A stretch of DNA of 64,000 nt from Mycolicibacterium brisbanense (GCF_001570425.1 NZ_BCSX01000040.1:186001-250000), one strand, 5' to 3'. Numbered from the stretch's first letter, positions 27,110 through 34,867 are shown. Program-made: numbers and translations. Notes: a model not told the origin generated them from the letters alone.

Positions 27110-27447
27110 GATTCTCCGAGATCTGCATCGACGCGCATGACCCCAAGGCGCTGGCAGCGTGGTGGGGCCGGGTGCTCGGCTGGCCGCATCACACCGACTC
27201 CGACGGCGACGTGGCGCTGACACCGCCGTCCGGGCAAGGGCCGCTGTGGCTGTTCCTCGCGGTGCCCGACGCCAAGGTGGTCAAGAACCGCCTGCACCTC
27301 GACTTCACGCCCGATGATCAGCAGGCCGAAGTTGACCGGCTCATAGGCCTGGGTGCGCGCCACGTCGACATCGGTCAGGGGGAGCAGACCTGGGTGGTGC
27401 TGGCCGACCCGGAGGGTAACGAATTCTGCATTCTTGCCGCGAAATGA
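27100..27447 (+). CDS. VOC superfamily (glyoxalase-like) protein
   Basis: A 115-residue single-chain VOC protein with the paired beta-alpha-beta-beta-beta layout. LRFSEICIDAHDPKALAAWWGRVL starts the first half and RLHLDFTPDDQQAEVDRLI the second, and the end carries LADPEGNEFCIL. Possible metal ligands (one His, one Glu) are visible, but the reaction cannot be read from the sequence. It overlaps fadD36 by 10 bases and has no close ribosome site of its own, so it probably depends on that gene. A link to methylmalonyl-CoA epimerisation is conceivable, since that enzyme has the same fold. Confidence 0.75.
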   Translation: MALRFSEICIDAHDPKALAAWWGRVLGWPHHTDSDGDVALTPPSGQGPLWLFLAVPDAKVVKNRLHLDFTPDDQQAEVDRLIGLGARHVDIGQGEQTWVVLADPEGNEFCILAAK

Positions 27448-27490
27448 GGACTTTCGGGTAGTTGCCAGGTGACGATGCCACCATGGCCGC

Positions 27491-28735
27491 ATGCGCCGAC
27501 TGACTTGCCTGGCGGTATGCGCCGGTCTGCTCGCCGCTTGCAGCACACCCAGTCCGTCGCCGTCGCCGCCGCAGCTCCCGCCGTTGGGCTGGAATTCCTG
27601 GAACTCCGGAATCCCGCTGACGGAGCGAACCGTGCACGAGACGATCGATGCGATGGTGTCCTCGGGAATGCGGGACGCCGGCTACCGCTACGTCAACCTC
27701 GACGCCGGCTGGGCTGCACCCACCCGTGCCCATGACGGCTCGTTGCGGGCGGATCCCGACCGCTTCCCGCACGGTATCGCCGCGCTGGCCCGATACGCGC
27801 ACGACCACGGCATGCTGCTGGGGATCTACCACAGTCCGTTCAACCAGGGCTGTGGCCAGGATCCCCGGATCGGCGGTGCAGGCCACGAGCAGGCTGATGC
27901 CAAGACCTTCGCCGATTGGGGCGTCGACTACCTGAAGTACGACTGGTGCCGCGCCGAGGCCGACCACGACGACCAGGTGCGCTATTTCACCGCCATGCGG
28001 GATGCGTTGCGCGACAGCGGCCGTCACATCGTCTACAGCATCAACCCGAATAGCTCGGGTGATCCGGTCGCAGGCCTGGAGTATGACTGGTCGCACATCG
28101 CCGACGTGACGCGCGACGCGGTCGACCTGGTCCCGGCGTGGGGCGATACCGCGCTGTGGCAGGAAGGTCTGGCGGGTGTGGTCCAGGCGTTTGCCGAAGC
28201 GGGTTCGCTTGCAGCGCGCAGTAATTCGAAACACGTCAACGATCCCGACATGCTCGTCGTCGGCATCGGTTGGAAGCAGTTCGCCAGCGGGCATCCGACC
28301 ATGGTGCTGGGTGCGCCGCGGGCCGACCTGACCGACACCGAGCAGCGCGCTCACTTCTCGCTCTGGGCCATGCTGGCTGCACCCTTGTTGGCAGGCAACG
28401 ACATTCGCGACATGACCGAGCAAACCCGCGACATCCTGACCAACCGGGACGTGATCGCCGTCGACCAGGACCCGCTGATGGTGCAGGGGCGCCCGCTCAG
28501 TAGCGATGCGCGGGTGGTGATCAAACGGCTCGCCGACGGCGCGGTGGCCGTGGCACTGTTCAATCAGTCGGCCGAGACTCAGACCATCCGAACGACGCTC
28601 GACGCCATCGGTTTTGGCGGCCACACCCACGCGACCGTGCGAGATCTGTGGCAGCACAGCGACAGCACCGGCTCCGGTGACATCGAACGACAGGTGCCGG
28701 GGCACGGCGTGGTGATGCTGCGGGTGACTCCGTAG
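27491..28735 (+). CDS. Lipoprotein alpha-galactosidase-like glycoside hydrolase (GH27)
   Basis: A 414-residue GH27 clan enzyme. The signal peptide ends in the lipobox LAAC with Cys17 as the lipidated residue, so it should be anchored on the outer face of the cytoplasmic membrane. After a short Pro/Ser linker the catalytic domain begins PPLGWNSWN. Asp151 in YLKYDWC is the expected nucleophile and Asp253 in NDPDML the acid/base, as in human alpha-galactosidase A. A small C-terminal beta domain follows. It stands alone and is closed by a strong hairpin. The natural substrate could be an alpha-galactoside or another alpha-linked sugar. Confidence 0.85.
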   Translation: MRRLTCLAVCAGLLAACSTPSPSPSPPQLPPLGWNSWNSGIPLTERTVHETIDAMVSSGMRDAGYRYVNLDAGWAAPTRAHDGSLRADPDRFPHGIAALARYAHDHGMLLGIYHSPFNQGCGQDPRIGGAGHEQADAKTFADWGVDYLKYDWCRAEADHDDQVRYFTAMRDALRDSGRHIVYSINPNSSGDPVAGLEYDWSHIADVTRDAVDLVPAWGDTALWQEGLAGVVQAFAEAGSLAARSNSKHVNDPDMLVVGIGWKQFASGHPTMVLGAPRADLTDTEQRAHFSLWAMLAAPLLAGNDIRDMTEQTRDILTNRDVIAVDQDPLMVQGRPLSSDARVVIKRLADGAVAVALFNQSAETQTIRTTLDAIGFGGHTHATVRDLWQHSDSTGSGDIERQVPGHGVVMLRVTP

Positions 28736-28740
28736 CTCGC

Positions 28741-28813
28741 GCCCAACGTGAAACCCAACGTGAAGAAGATGGCGAACTTTTCGCGAAAGTTCGCCATCTT
28801 GTTCACGTTGGGC
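28741..28813. terminator. Very strong two-tier hairpin after the GH27 gene
   Basis: A perfect 15-base inner stem (28766-28780 and 28786-28800, loop TCGCG) is extended by outer arms CCCAACGTGAA (28754-28764) and TTCACGTTGGG (28802-28812). The left outer arm is duplicated in direct orientation at 28742-28752, so two alternative outer pairings exist. It starts 5 bases after the GH27 stop. Confidence 0.7.
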
Positions 28814-28888
28814 GAGCCGGCGCTGTGTGGTCACAGGCGTATCGTGGGAAACACACACGTTGCGTGACGACTCGGGAGGAGACGTCCG

Positions 28889-29143
28889 GTGAATGTGAAG
28901 AAAGTTGCGGGGACGGTAATTCTGGCCGGCGCGCTCGCTGCTGGACCCATCGGATTCGGTGCTGCCTCGGCGCAGGCTGACCCTGGTTGGGGTCCCGACC
29001 TGCCGTGGATACCCGGGCCGGGATGGGTTGACTGGAACGGCGGAGGCAACTGGGCCCCGCCCGGGCAGGTCAAGAAGCTATGCCCGTGGAACGCTCCGCC
29101 GGGTCACTGGGTTGGCGGTCCCCACGGGGTGCCCTGCACCTGA
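28889..29143 (+). CDS. Small secreted Pro/Gly/Trp-rich protein
   Basis: An 84-residue exported peptide. The signal peptide runs to about residue 31 (ASAQADPGW, cleavage probably after AQA). The mature chain of about 54 residues is rich in Pro, Gly and Trp (WGPDLPWIPGPGWVDW) and contains two cysteines (KKLCPW and VPCT) that could form one disulfide. GGGAGGA (28874-28880) fixes the GTG start. Small proteins of this type recur in mycobacteria, but I know no function for them. Confidence 0.75.
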   Translation: MNVKKVAGTVILAGALAAGPIGFGAASAQADPGWGPDLPWIPGPGWVDWNGGGNWAPPGQVKKLCPWNAPPGHWVGGPHGVPCT

Positions 29144-29161
29144 GTGTTCGGGCGGATCGAG

Positions 29162-29263
29162 CTATTTGGTACCGCAGGTGCAGTCCGACCCGCAGTTGCA
29201 GTTTTCACACGTACAGTCCGGGTTGCCGCAGCCCGTGGACTCGGTATTCGTATCGCTGCTCAT
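29162..29263 (-). CDS. Metallothionein-like cysteine-rich microprotein
   Basis: A 33-residue protein, too short for ordinary gene calling. Seven of its residues are cysteine: Cys12, 17, 19, 22, 24, 28 and 30. The last 22 residues read CGNPDCTCENCNCGSDCTCG plus a short tail, a spacing of CX4CXCX2CXCX3CXC typical of metallothioneins that hold Cu(I) or Zn(II) in thiolate clusters. There are no aromatic or histidine residues. The gene has an ATG, a TAG stop, and a TAAACT hexamer 7 bases before the ATG, so it is probably a leaderless transcript. M. tuberculosis MymT is a different, larger copper metallothionein; this one is not an obvious orthologue. It lies 10 bases beyond the stop of the beta-propeller gene on the same strand. 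Confidence 0.75.
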   Translation of the reverse strand: MSSDTNTESTGCGNPDCTCENCNCGSDCTCGTK

Positions 29264-29276
29264 GCATATGAGTTTA
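29264..29276 (-). promoter_or_regulatory. Leaderless promoter of the metallothionein-like gene
   Basis: On the minus strand TAAACT (plus-strand 29271-29276) is followed by CATATGC and then the ATG. The hexamer overlaps the stop codon of the upstream gene. No copper-regulator (RicR/CsoR) style dyad is obvious next to it. Confidence 0.5.
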
Positions 29277-30731
29277 TCCGGGTGCCACCAGTGAGTGGAG
29301 TTCTTTGCCGTCGTCGGAGAGCTCGACGAGGGTGTTGTCGATTCTCCACAGTTCGTGAAACGAATCGGGATTAACCGGTGTGGTCCACAGCTTCTCGCAG
29401 CTGTTCAGGTCCATCGCGAATGTTGTTGCACCGGTGGTCTCATAGCGGACGGTCTCGAATACGCCGACGCGTCCGTCATTGGCGACATAACCGGTCATGT
29501 TGGGCCGGCACGCATTGCCTTCCTTGCCTGTCGTGAGGTCGAACTGCCTCCACCGCCTCACCTTCACCGGCCCCTCCCACGTGGACTCGGGCGCGTACAG
29601 GCGGTGGCCGATCACACGTGCGTTCTGCCCCAGTTGCTGATCCGGAAATTGGATGAGCCCTGCCCCGTTGGCGCCGAAGACCGTAGATTCAGGTGCTTCC
29701 AGGGTCGGGAGGATCATCGACAATGTCGTCAACGTTCCCCAAATGTCGGTCTGGCCAACACGATTGCCCGCATTGTCGAAAAACACGACGATGTCCGGTA
29801 TCGACAACTTCATGTCGGAGGTGGCCTCGACTGCGAAACCTCCGGGATAAACGACGGCCTGGAGAGGGCGTAGCCCATCGCCAAGCTTGGGCGTGATCAC
29901 TTTGCCATCGATCAGCGAGAACACGGTCATGCGATCTGACCCTCTGACCGAGTCCTTTGCCGCTGCCAGCGTTGGCGGTGTGGCATCGGAGGTCCATCTT
30001 GTGGTCCCTATCCCGACGCCAGGAACAAACCACGTGGTTTCCGCACGGGGACCGATGCCGTAAATGCCCTCGCCTGGTACTCGTGCGACTGCGTAGGCAC
30101 CCACCTGCTCGACGCTGGGACCGTCGCTCGCGTTCGCGTGAAGTTTGGTCGGACCGTGGAACAAGACATCGCCGGTGCGGGTGTCGATCGCCCAGGCGAC
30201 GCTCTCCAAATTGCCTTCGCGGACGGCGTCTGAGATGCATAGGACGGAGTCGGGTCCGTTCACGAAGCAGTCGAGGAAATCCGCGCCAGCATCGATCCTC
30301 ACTGGGGCAAATAGTTGTTTACCGGTGTGGACGTCCAATCCGACCAGCCGTCGTTCTGAGTCTGGGGAGTCGGGGCTTCTCGCGAGGAAATAGCCCTTCG
30401 CGCCTACGGTCCCAATGAGCGGCGTAGACCAGACATGCGGTTCGTTGGTTCGCCCGAAGATACTGTTCTCCGGAAGGCCCAGATCCTCAACGCTTGTGCG
30501 CCAGCCTGGGACCGGGCGCGCTCGCATGGACGATTCGAGCACCGTCTGTTCTGGTGGCTGCCAGTCCCCTCGGTGGAACGTTGGACCGGCGCTGTCGCTC
30601 ATCAGCCGTTTGGTCATGACCACGCTGACGATGATCGCGGCAGCTACGGAAACGACCGCGGCCACAACCAAACCGATCGTTGCCCATCTCGCATAGCGCG
30701 GCATGGGGCGGCGGTAAGGACTCCTCGTCAT
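29274..30731 (-). CDS. Membrane-anchored PQQ-like beta-propeller protein
   Basis: A 485-residue protein with a basic N-terminus, one transmembrane helix at about residues 17-40 (WATIGLVVAAVVSVAAAII) and a long exterior domain. Repeats such as LVGLDVHTGKQLF, AWAIDTRTGDVLFHG and FAMDLNSCEKLWTTP fit PQQ-type propeller blades, which usually serve as protein-binding platforms and do not bind PQQ. Local GC is lower than in the core genes. It is the last gene of the EspE/EspC/EspH-like operon, 12 bases after the EspH-like gene, so a role in substrate handling outside the membrane is possible. Confidence 0.7.
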   Translation of the reverse strand: MTRSPYRRPMPRYARWATIGLVVAAVVSVAAAIIVSVVMTKRLMSDSAGPTFHRGDWQPPEQTVLESSMRARPVPGWRTSVEDLGLPENSIFGRTNEPHVWSTPLIGTVGAKGYFLARSPDSPDSERRLVGLDVHTGKQLFAPVRIDAGADFLDCFVNGPDSVLCISDAVREGNLESVAWAIDTRTGDVLFHGPTKLHANASDGPSVEQVGAYAVARVPGEGIYGIGPRAETTWFVPGVGIGTTRWTSDATPPTLAAAKDSVRGSDRMTVFSLIDGKVITPKLGDGLRPLQAVVYPGGFAVEATSDMKLSIPDIVVFFDNAGNRVGQTDIWGTLTTLSMILPTLEAPESTVFGANGAGLIQFPDQQLGQNARVIGHRLYAPESTWEGPVKVRRWRQFDLTTGKEGNACRPNMTGYVANDGRVGVFETVRYETTGATTFAMDLNSCEKLWTTPVNPDSFHELWRIDNTLVELSDDGKELHSLVAPG

Positions 30732-30743
30732 ACCGGGGTCGTT

Positions 30744-31247
30744 CTATTCGGTGCCGGAATAGTAGTCGGCAAGCATCCGCGCCTTCTCGCTGATCACGGT
30801 CTCAGGGGTTGGCAGCCCGATGGTGTGTTCCAGGAAACTGCGCGTACTCGCGGGATCTTGTCCGAGTTCTCGCATCCAAGTCGCAAGGAGATAGTGCTGC
30901 GCCGCCTCGGCCTGCCTACTCGTGAGAGCGCAGGTTGTGACGACCTCGTCCGCGAGTTCTGCCTCGGTCAGACTCGTTACCTGCGTCGACAAAGCCACCT
31001 GAATCACTCTGCCGTCCATGAGGCCAGTAGCCGTGACAGCGCCACTTGGACTGACCGCAGTCACCAGTAGCGTTTCGACCATATCGTCGCTGTCACCGGC
31101 TGCCGACTCTGGATTGTCGTCCGCGACATCTATCCAATCGCCTTCAAAATTGTCGTCAATCGAACTAGAACCGGGAATTTCGTCGTATTCGAATGGATCG
31201 TCATCGTCATCCCAGGAGTCTGTTGAGTGCGACCAATCGTCAGTCAC
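30744..31247 (-). CDS. EspH-like ESX secretion-associated protein
   Basis: A 167-residue acidic protein. The N-terminal third is almost all Asp, Glu and Ser. The rest matches EspH as I remember it: LVTAVSPSGAVTATGLMDGR, followed by a SLTEAELADEVVTTCALTSR helix and a C-terminal GLPTPE motif. EspH is an ESX-1-associated cytosolic factor of the YbaB-like fold. I placed the start at GTG 31247, 25 bases after the preceding gene; an upstream in-frame extension runs through that gene and has a different composition. The start is the least certain part of this call. Confidence 0.65.
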   Translation of the reverse strand: MTDDWSHSTDSWDDDDDPFEYDEIPGSSSIDDNFEGDWIDVADDNPESAAGDSDDMVETLLVTAVSPSGAVTATGLMDGRVIQVALSTQVTSLTEAELADEVVTTCALTSRQAEAAQHYLLATWMRELGQDPASTRSFLEHTIGLPTPETVISEKARMLADYYSGTE

Positions 31248-31272
31248 GTCCGTCGTCCCGTCAGTCGCGGCA

Positions 31273-31602
31273 TCACGCTTGACACGCCGTGCCAGCCTCC
31301 CCGATTGTCCTGCCTTCCCGGTAGTCGACGTTGTTGTAATTGGTGGCGGCCCGTCCCAGCTTCTCGTGAAACTCTGCCGCGACTTTGGCCAACGTCTCTC
31401 CGGCGATCTGTCGGGGTTCACCGTTCGACAATGCCTGGATCGTGGCTGCACAGACCAACCCATGGGAGCTTTCAATCTTGGTCGCGACGTCCGCAGCTTT
31501 GCGATTCGCCCCCGCGATGAGGTCGCCCGCCGTCTGATGTTTAGCTCCGAGTTCGTCCAGGAATTCGGTCAAGACAGCCAAGTTCAGTTCCAAATTCGAC
31601 AT
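31273..31602 (-). CDS. EspC/EspF-like type VII secretion substrate
   Basis: A 109-residue protein of the EspC family: a helical hairpin with LAVLTEFLDELGAKHQTAGDLI, the mid-protein SSHGLVCAAT turn and EFHEKLGRAATNYNNVD. Tyr89-X-X-X-Asp93 is the general type VII secretion signal that follows the helix pair. In ESX-1, EspC and EspF partner EspA and EspE, and here an EspA/E-like gene lies 29 bases upstream. Local GC is low for the genome. Confidence 0.75.
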   Translation of the reverse strand: MSNLELNLAVLTEFLDELGAKHQTAGDLIAGANRKAADVATKIESSHGLVCAATIQALSNGEPRQIAGETLAKVAAEFHEKLGRAATNYNNVDYREGRTIGEAGTACQA

Positions 31603-31631
31603 AGGTCGTCCTTAGAGCTCTCGAGTGGACA

Positions 31632-32633
31632 TCACTTGGGGAGGCCCGCGGGTGGATGGCTCGGTGGGGTGATATGTGGCAACGGTAGATCTGCAGGCAG
31701 GTCATAGATTGGCGGCGCTTCGGATTCAACAGGTAGCGGGGTTGCCGGCGGCCCGTAAATCGGCGGTCGCTTGCGCGGCTCGTATGGCGATTCAGCTTTG
31801 GCGTGGGAGGGCAGGTCTGCCTGATCCTGCAGAGGATCTACGAACGGGCCGCACCCACCGGCCTTTCCCGATGTGTCGCTCTTGGCTTCTTCGTAGCCAA
31901 CGGAAACTCTCCGAATATCCGCCGCATTCTGCAACGAGTTGCTGAGCATGATCCCCATTTGGGTTGACGTGGTACCGAGGGCCGCGGTGGCTGCCGCCGT
32001 ATCGGCGGCAATCAATTTTGCGATATTCACCCCGGGAATGAGAAGTAGGGCCCGAGTTGCGAGACCGTAGTCGGACAAAGCTTGTGACGTCGAATCCAAA
32101 ACTTCACGAGTCTGCCGAACCTGGTCCGCTTCTGTTTTCAATACGCGGCCGATTTCTCGATCTGCAGCCGAGACTGCAGAAACGTGCTTCCGATGCGCAA
32201 CCGTGACGGTGTTGTACGCCTTAGCTGCTGCCCCATCCCACGTTTTGTCGTCGTCTTCTAACTCCGCACCGAGGAGTGTCTCCAGTGCCTTTTGGAGGTA
32301 GATCGCTGACTCCCAATATTCGCTGCCTTCTTCGAGGCGGCCCGACCCTGTCAGCTTCTTTTCGCTTTCGATCACTAGTTGAGCTGCGGCTATGATCGGT
32401 GAATCTGCCAATTTGCCAAGTTCGCCCAGGAATTTGAGCGGAGTCGGGACGATGTCGATACCGAGGCCGGCAAGTCCGCCTACTACGTCCTTGGCGTCCC
32501 CGATCACCTTGCGGCCGTCGGTGGCGACGCCGTGCATGTCCAGCTCTAGGACATCCTTGACCAGGCTCGGCACGTCGCCGATACCGCTTCTGATGCCATT
32601 GCCGATGTCGAACAGATCTTTGAGAATGCCCAA
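31632..32633 (-). CDS. EspA/EspE-like type VII secretion effector
   Basis: A 333-residue protein. The helical N-terminal half carries a WXG-type turn (Trp132-Asp133-Gly134 in TWDGAAAKAYN) as in EspA/EspE proteins. A hydrophobic stretch covers about residues 193-222 and the last 70 residues are Pro-rich (PPIYGPP, PPIYDLP, PPSHPP). Two hand-counted lines inside the gene (32041-32160) are 53% GC against about 70% in neighbouring dapE, which suggests transfer. It is the first gene of a four-gene operon and has no EspG chaperone or membrane channel gene nearby, so it would have to use an ESX system encoded elsewhere. Confidence 0.7.
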   Translation of the reverse strand: MGILKDLFDIGNGIRSGIGDVPSLVKDVLELDMHGVATDGRKVIGDAKDVVGGLAGLGIDIVPTPLKFLGELGKLADSPIIAAAQLVIESEKKLTGSGRLEEGSEYWESAIYLQKALETLLGAELEDDDKTWDGAAAKAYNTVTVAHRKHVSAVSAADREIGRVLKTEADQVRQTREVLDSTSQALSDYGLATRALLLIPGVNIAKLIAADTAAATAALGTTSTQMGIMLSNSLQNAADIRRVSVGYEEAKSDTSGKAGGCGPFVDPLQDQADLPSHAKAESPYEPRKRPPIYGPPATPLPVESEAPPIYDLPADLPLPHITPPSHPPAGLPK

Positions 32634-32746
32634 CGCAACAACCCCCTCGCGTCACAGTCTAGCCGTGGTTGCACAGGAAACGATCAGCAGTTTCGCAGCT
32701 GATTCCAGGGTTTGCTAGGGCGGTGTCAGTGCGTCAAGGACGGCGA

Positions 32747-32813
32747 ATCGCCAAACCTGAACTTGTGTGTCATGTTTCCGCGAGTTTTGGCACACAAGCT
32801 CAGGTTCGGCGAT
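32747..32813. terminator. Long imperfect hairpin after dapD
   Basis: Arms of 23 bases (32747-32769 and 32791-32813) pair with two mismatches around a 21-base loop. It starts 8 bases beyond the dapD stop and separates dapD from the EspA/E-like operon on the same strand. There is no U-tract. Confidence 0.6.
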
Positions 32814-32820
32814 GGAGAAA

Positions 32821-33765
32821 CTAGTTGGCGTGCAGTGCCTCATTGAGCGTGATGCCGGTGCCGTCGCGCTTGACGACCTCGACCGCGCCCGACAGTGAGT
32901 TACGCCGGAACAGCAGGTTGCTCGCGCCGGAGAGCTCCTTGGCCTTGACGGTCTGACCGTCGGCGGCAGTGACCTTCGTGCCACCCGTGACATAGAGACC
33001 GGCCTCGATGACGCAGTCGTCGCCCAGGGAGATGCCCAGTCCGGCGTTGGCGCCCAGCAGGCAACGCTTGCCGACCGAGATGACCTCTTTGCCGCCGCCG
33101 GAGAGGGTGCCCATGATGGACGCGCCGCCGCCGACGTCGGAACCGTCGCCGACCACCACGCCGGCCGAGATACGGCCTTCGACCATCGAGGTGCCCAGCG
33201 TGCCCGCGTTGAAGTTCACGAAGCCCTCGTGCATGACCGTGGTGCCTTCGGCCAGGTGCGCACCGAGGCGGACGCGGTCGGCGTCGGCGATGCGCACGCC
33301 CTTGGGCAGCACGTAGTCGACCATGCGCGGGAACTTGTCCACGCCGTAGACCGCTACCGCGCCACGACGACGCAACCGGGCCCGCACGCTTTCGAAGCCT
33401 TCGACCGCGCACGGCCCGAAGTTCGTCCACACCACGTTGGCCAGCAGGCCGAAGATGCCGTCGAGGTTGGCCTCGTGCGGTTTGGTGAGCCGGTGGGAGA
33501 GCAGGTGCAGCCGCAGCCACACGTCGTGGGTGTCGACGGGCTTGTCGCCCAGGTCGGCGATGGTCGTGCGCACCGCCACCACCTCGACGCCGCGATCGGC
33601 ATCCGGACCGGTGAGTCCTGTGAAATCGGCGGGGACATCGTCGCCGGTCAGCCGCACCGTGCCGGACTCGCCGGAGCCGGCCAGTTCGGGAGCAGGAAAC
33701 CAGGTGTCCAGGACGGTTCCGTCGGCGGCAATGGTGGCCAGGCCGACGCCAGATGCGGCAGTCAC
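32821..33765 (-). CDS. dapD: Tetrahydrodipicolinate N-succinyltransferase
   Basis: A 314-residue enzyme of lysine and meso-diaminopimelate synthesis that transfers succinyl from succinyl-CoA. The C-terminal part is a left-handed beta-helix of hexapeptide repeats (TTVMHEGFVNFNAGTLGTSM, GKRCLLGANAGLGISLGDDC), with length and layout of the actinobacterial DapD group. The GTG at 33765 follows a TACCCT hexamer by 8 bases, and the protein then begins MTAASGVGLATIA; a longer upstream reading would cross the dapE start. It is divergent from dapE. Confidence 0.92.
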   Translation of the reverse strand: MTAASGVGLATIAADGTVLDTWFPAPELAGSGESGTVRLTGDDVPADFTGLTGPDADRGVEVVAVRTTIADLGDKPVDTHDVWLRLHLLSHRLTKPHEANLDGIFGLLANVVWTNFGPCAVEGFESVRARLRRRGAVAVYGVDKFPRMVDYVLPKGVRIADADRVRLGAHLAEGTTVMHEGFVNFNAGTLGTSMVEGRISAGVVVGDGSDVGGGASIMGTLSGGGKEVISVGKRCLLGANAGLGISLGDDCVIEAGLYVTGGTKVTAADGQTVKAKELSGASNLLFRRNSLSGAVEVVKRDGTGITLNEALHAN

Positions 33766-33799
33766 GGAGCTACAGGGTACTGGACTAGCCTCGACGTTC
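33766..33799. promoter_or_regulatory. Divergent leaderless promoters of dapD and dapE
   Basis: Only 34 bases separate the two start codons. TACCCT (minus strand, plus 33774-33779) lies 8 bases before the dapD GTG, and TAGCCT (33786-33791) lies 8 bases before the dapE ATG. The promoters must overlap, so the two genes are likely to be controlled together. Confidence 0.45.
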
Positions 33800-34867
33800 A
33801 TGGGGCTAGACCTGCGTGCCGATCCGATCACATTGACCGCGGCGCTGGTGGACATCCCCAGCGAGTCCCGTCACGAGCAGCGCATCGCCGACGAGATCGA
33901 GGCTGCGCTGCGCGCGCAGGCTCCGTCCTTCGAGGTCATTCGCAACGGTGACGCCGTATTGGCCCGTACCCACCTGGGTCTGCCGTCTCGGGTGATGCTG
34001 GCCGGCCACATCGACACCGTGCCCGCCGCGGACAACGTGCCCAGCCGCGTCGTCGACGGCGACATGTATGGCTGCGGCACCTCCGACATGAAGTCGGGCG
34101 ACGCGGTATTCCTGCACCTCGCGGCCACCATCGCCGAACCTGCGCACGACATCACGCTGGTCATGTACGACTGCGAGGAGATCGAGTCGAGCGCCAATGG
34201 CCTCGGACGCATCGAGCGCGAGCTGCCCGAATGGCTCGCCGCGGACGTCGCGATCCTCGGCGAACCGTCGGGCGGCTACATCGAAGCCGGCTGCCAGGGC
34301 ACCATCCGTGTCGTGGTCAGCGCCACCGGGACGCGCGCGCACTCTGCGCGATCCTGGTTGGGGGACAACGCCATTCACAAGCTCGGCGCCGTGCTGGACC
34401 GGTTGAGCACCTATCAGGCCCGCAGCGTGGACATCGACGGCTGCGTGTACCGCGAAGGCCTCTCGGCGGTCCGCATCAACGGCGGGGTCGCAGGCAACGT
34501 GATCCCGGATGCCGCGTCGGTGACCGTCAACTTCCGGTTCGCCCCCGATCGCAGCGTGGAACAGGCCCTGGCACATGTGCATGAGGTGTTCGACGGGCTC
34601 GACGTGTCGATCGAGCTCACAGACGCGGCCGCGGGCGCACTGCCCGGCCTGACCAAGCCCGCCGCCGCGGCGCTGGTGGCTGCCGCCGGGGGAGCGGTGC
34701 GGGCCAAGTACGGCTGGACCGACGTGGCCCGCTTCGCGGCGCTGGGCATTCCCGCGGTCAACTACGGGCCGGGCGATCCGAACCTGGCCCACAAAGTCGA
34801 TGAGCGAGTCGAGATCGCGCAGATCACCGCGGTCACCGACATGTTGCGGGCCTATCTGACCAGTTGA
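33800..34867 (+). CDS. dapE: Succinyl-diaminopimelate desuccinylase
   Basis: A 355-residue M20-family zinc peptidase that releases succinate to give LL-diaminopimelate. Metal ligands and catalytic residues are recognisable in LAGHIDTVPAADN, the MYGCGTSDMKSGDAV segment, YDCEEIES and ILGEPSGG. The end carries NYGPGDPNLAHKVDE with the last metal-ligand His. Its 3' end overlaps the convergent P1 peptidase gene by 16 bases. Confidence 0.92.
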   Translation: MGLDLRADPITLTAALVDIPSESRHEQRIADEIEAALRAQAPSFEVIRNGDAVLARTHLGLPSRVMLAGHIDTVPAADNVPSRVVDGDMYGCGTSDMKSGDAVFLHLAATIAEPAHDITLVMYDCEEIESSANGLGRIERELPEWLAADVAILGEPSGGYIEAGCQGTIRVVVSATGTRAHSARSWLGDNAIHKLGAVLDRLSTYQARSVDIDGCVYREGLSAVRINGGVAGNVIPDAASVTVNFRFAPDRSVEQALAHVHEVFDGLDVSIELTDAAAGALPGLTKPAAAALVAAAGGAVRAKYGWTDVARFAALGIPAVNYGPGDPNLAHKVDERVEIAQITAVTDMLRAYLTS

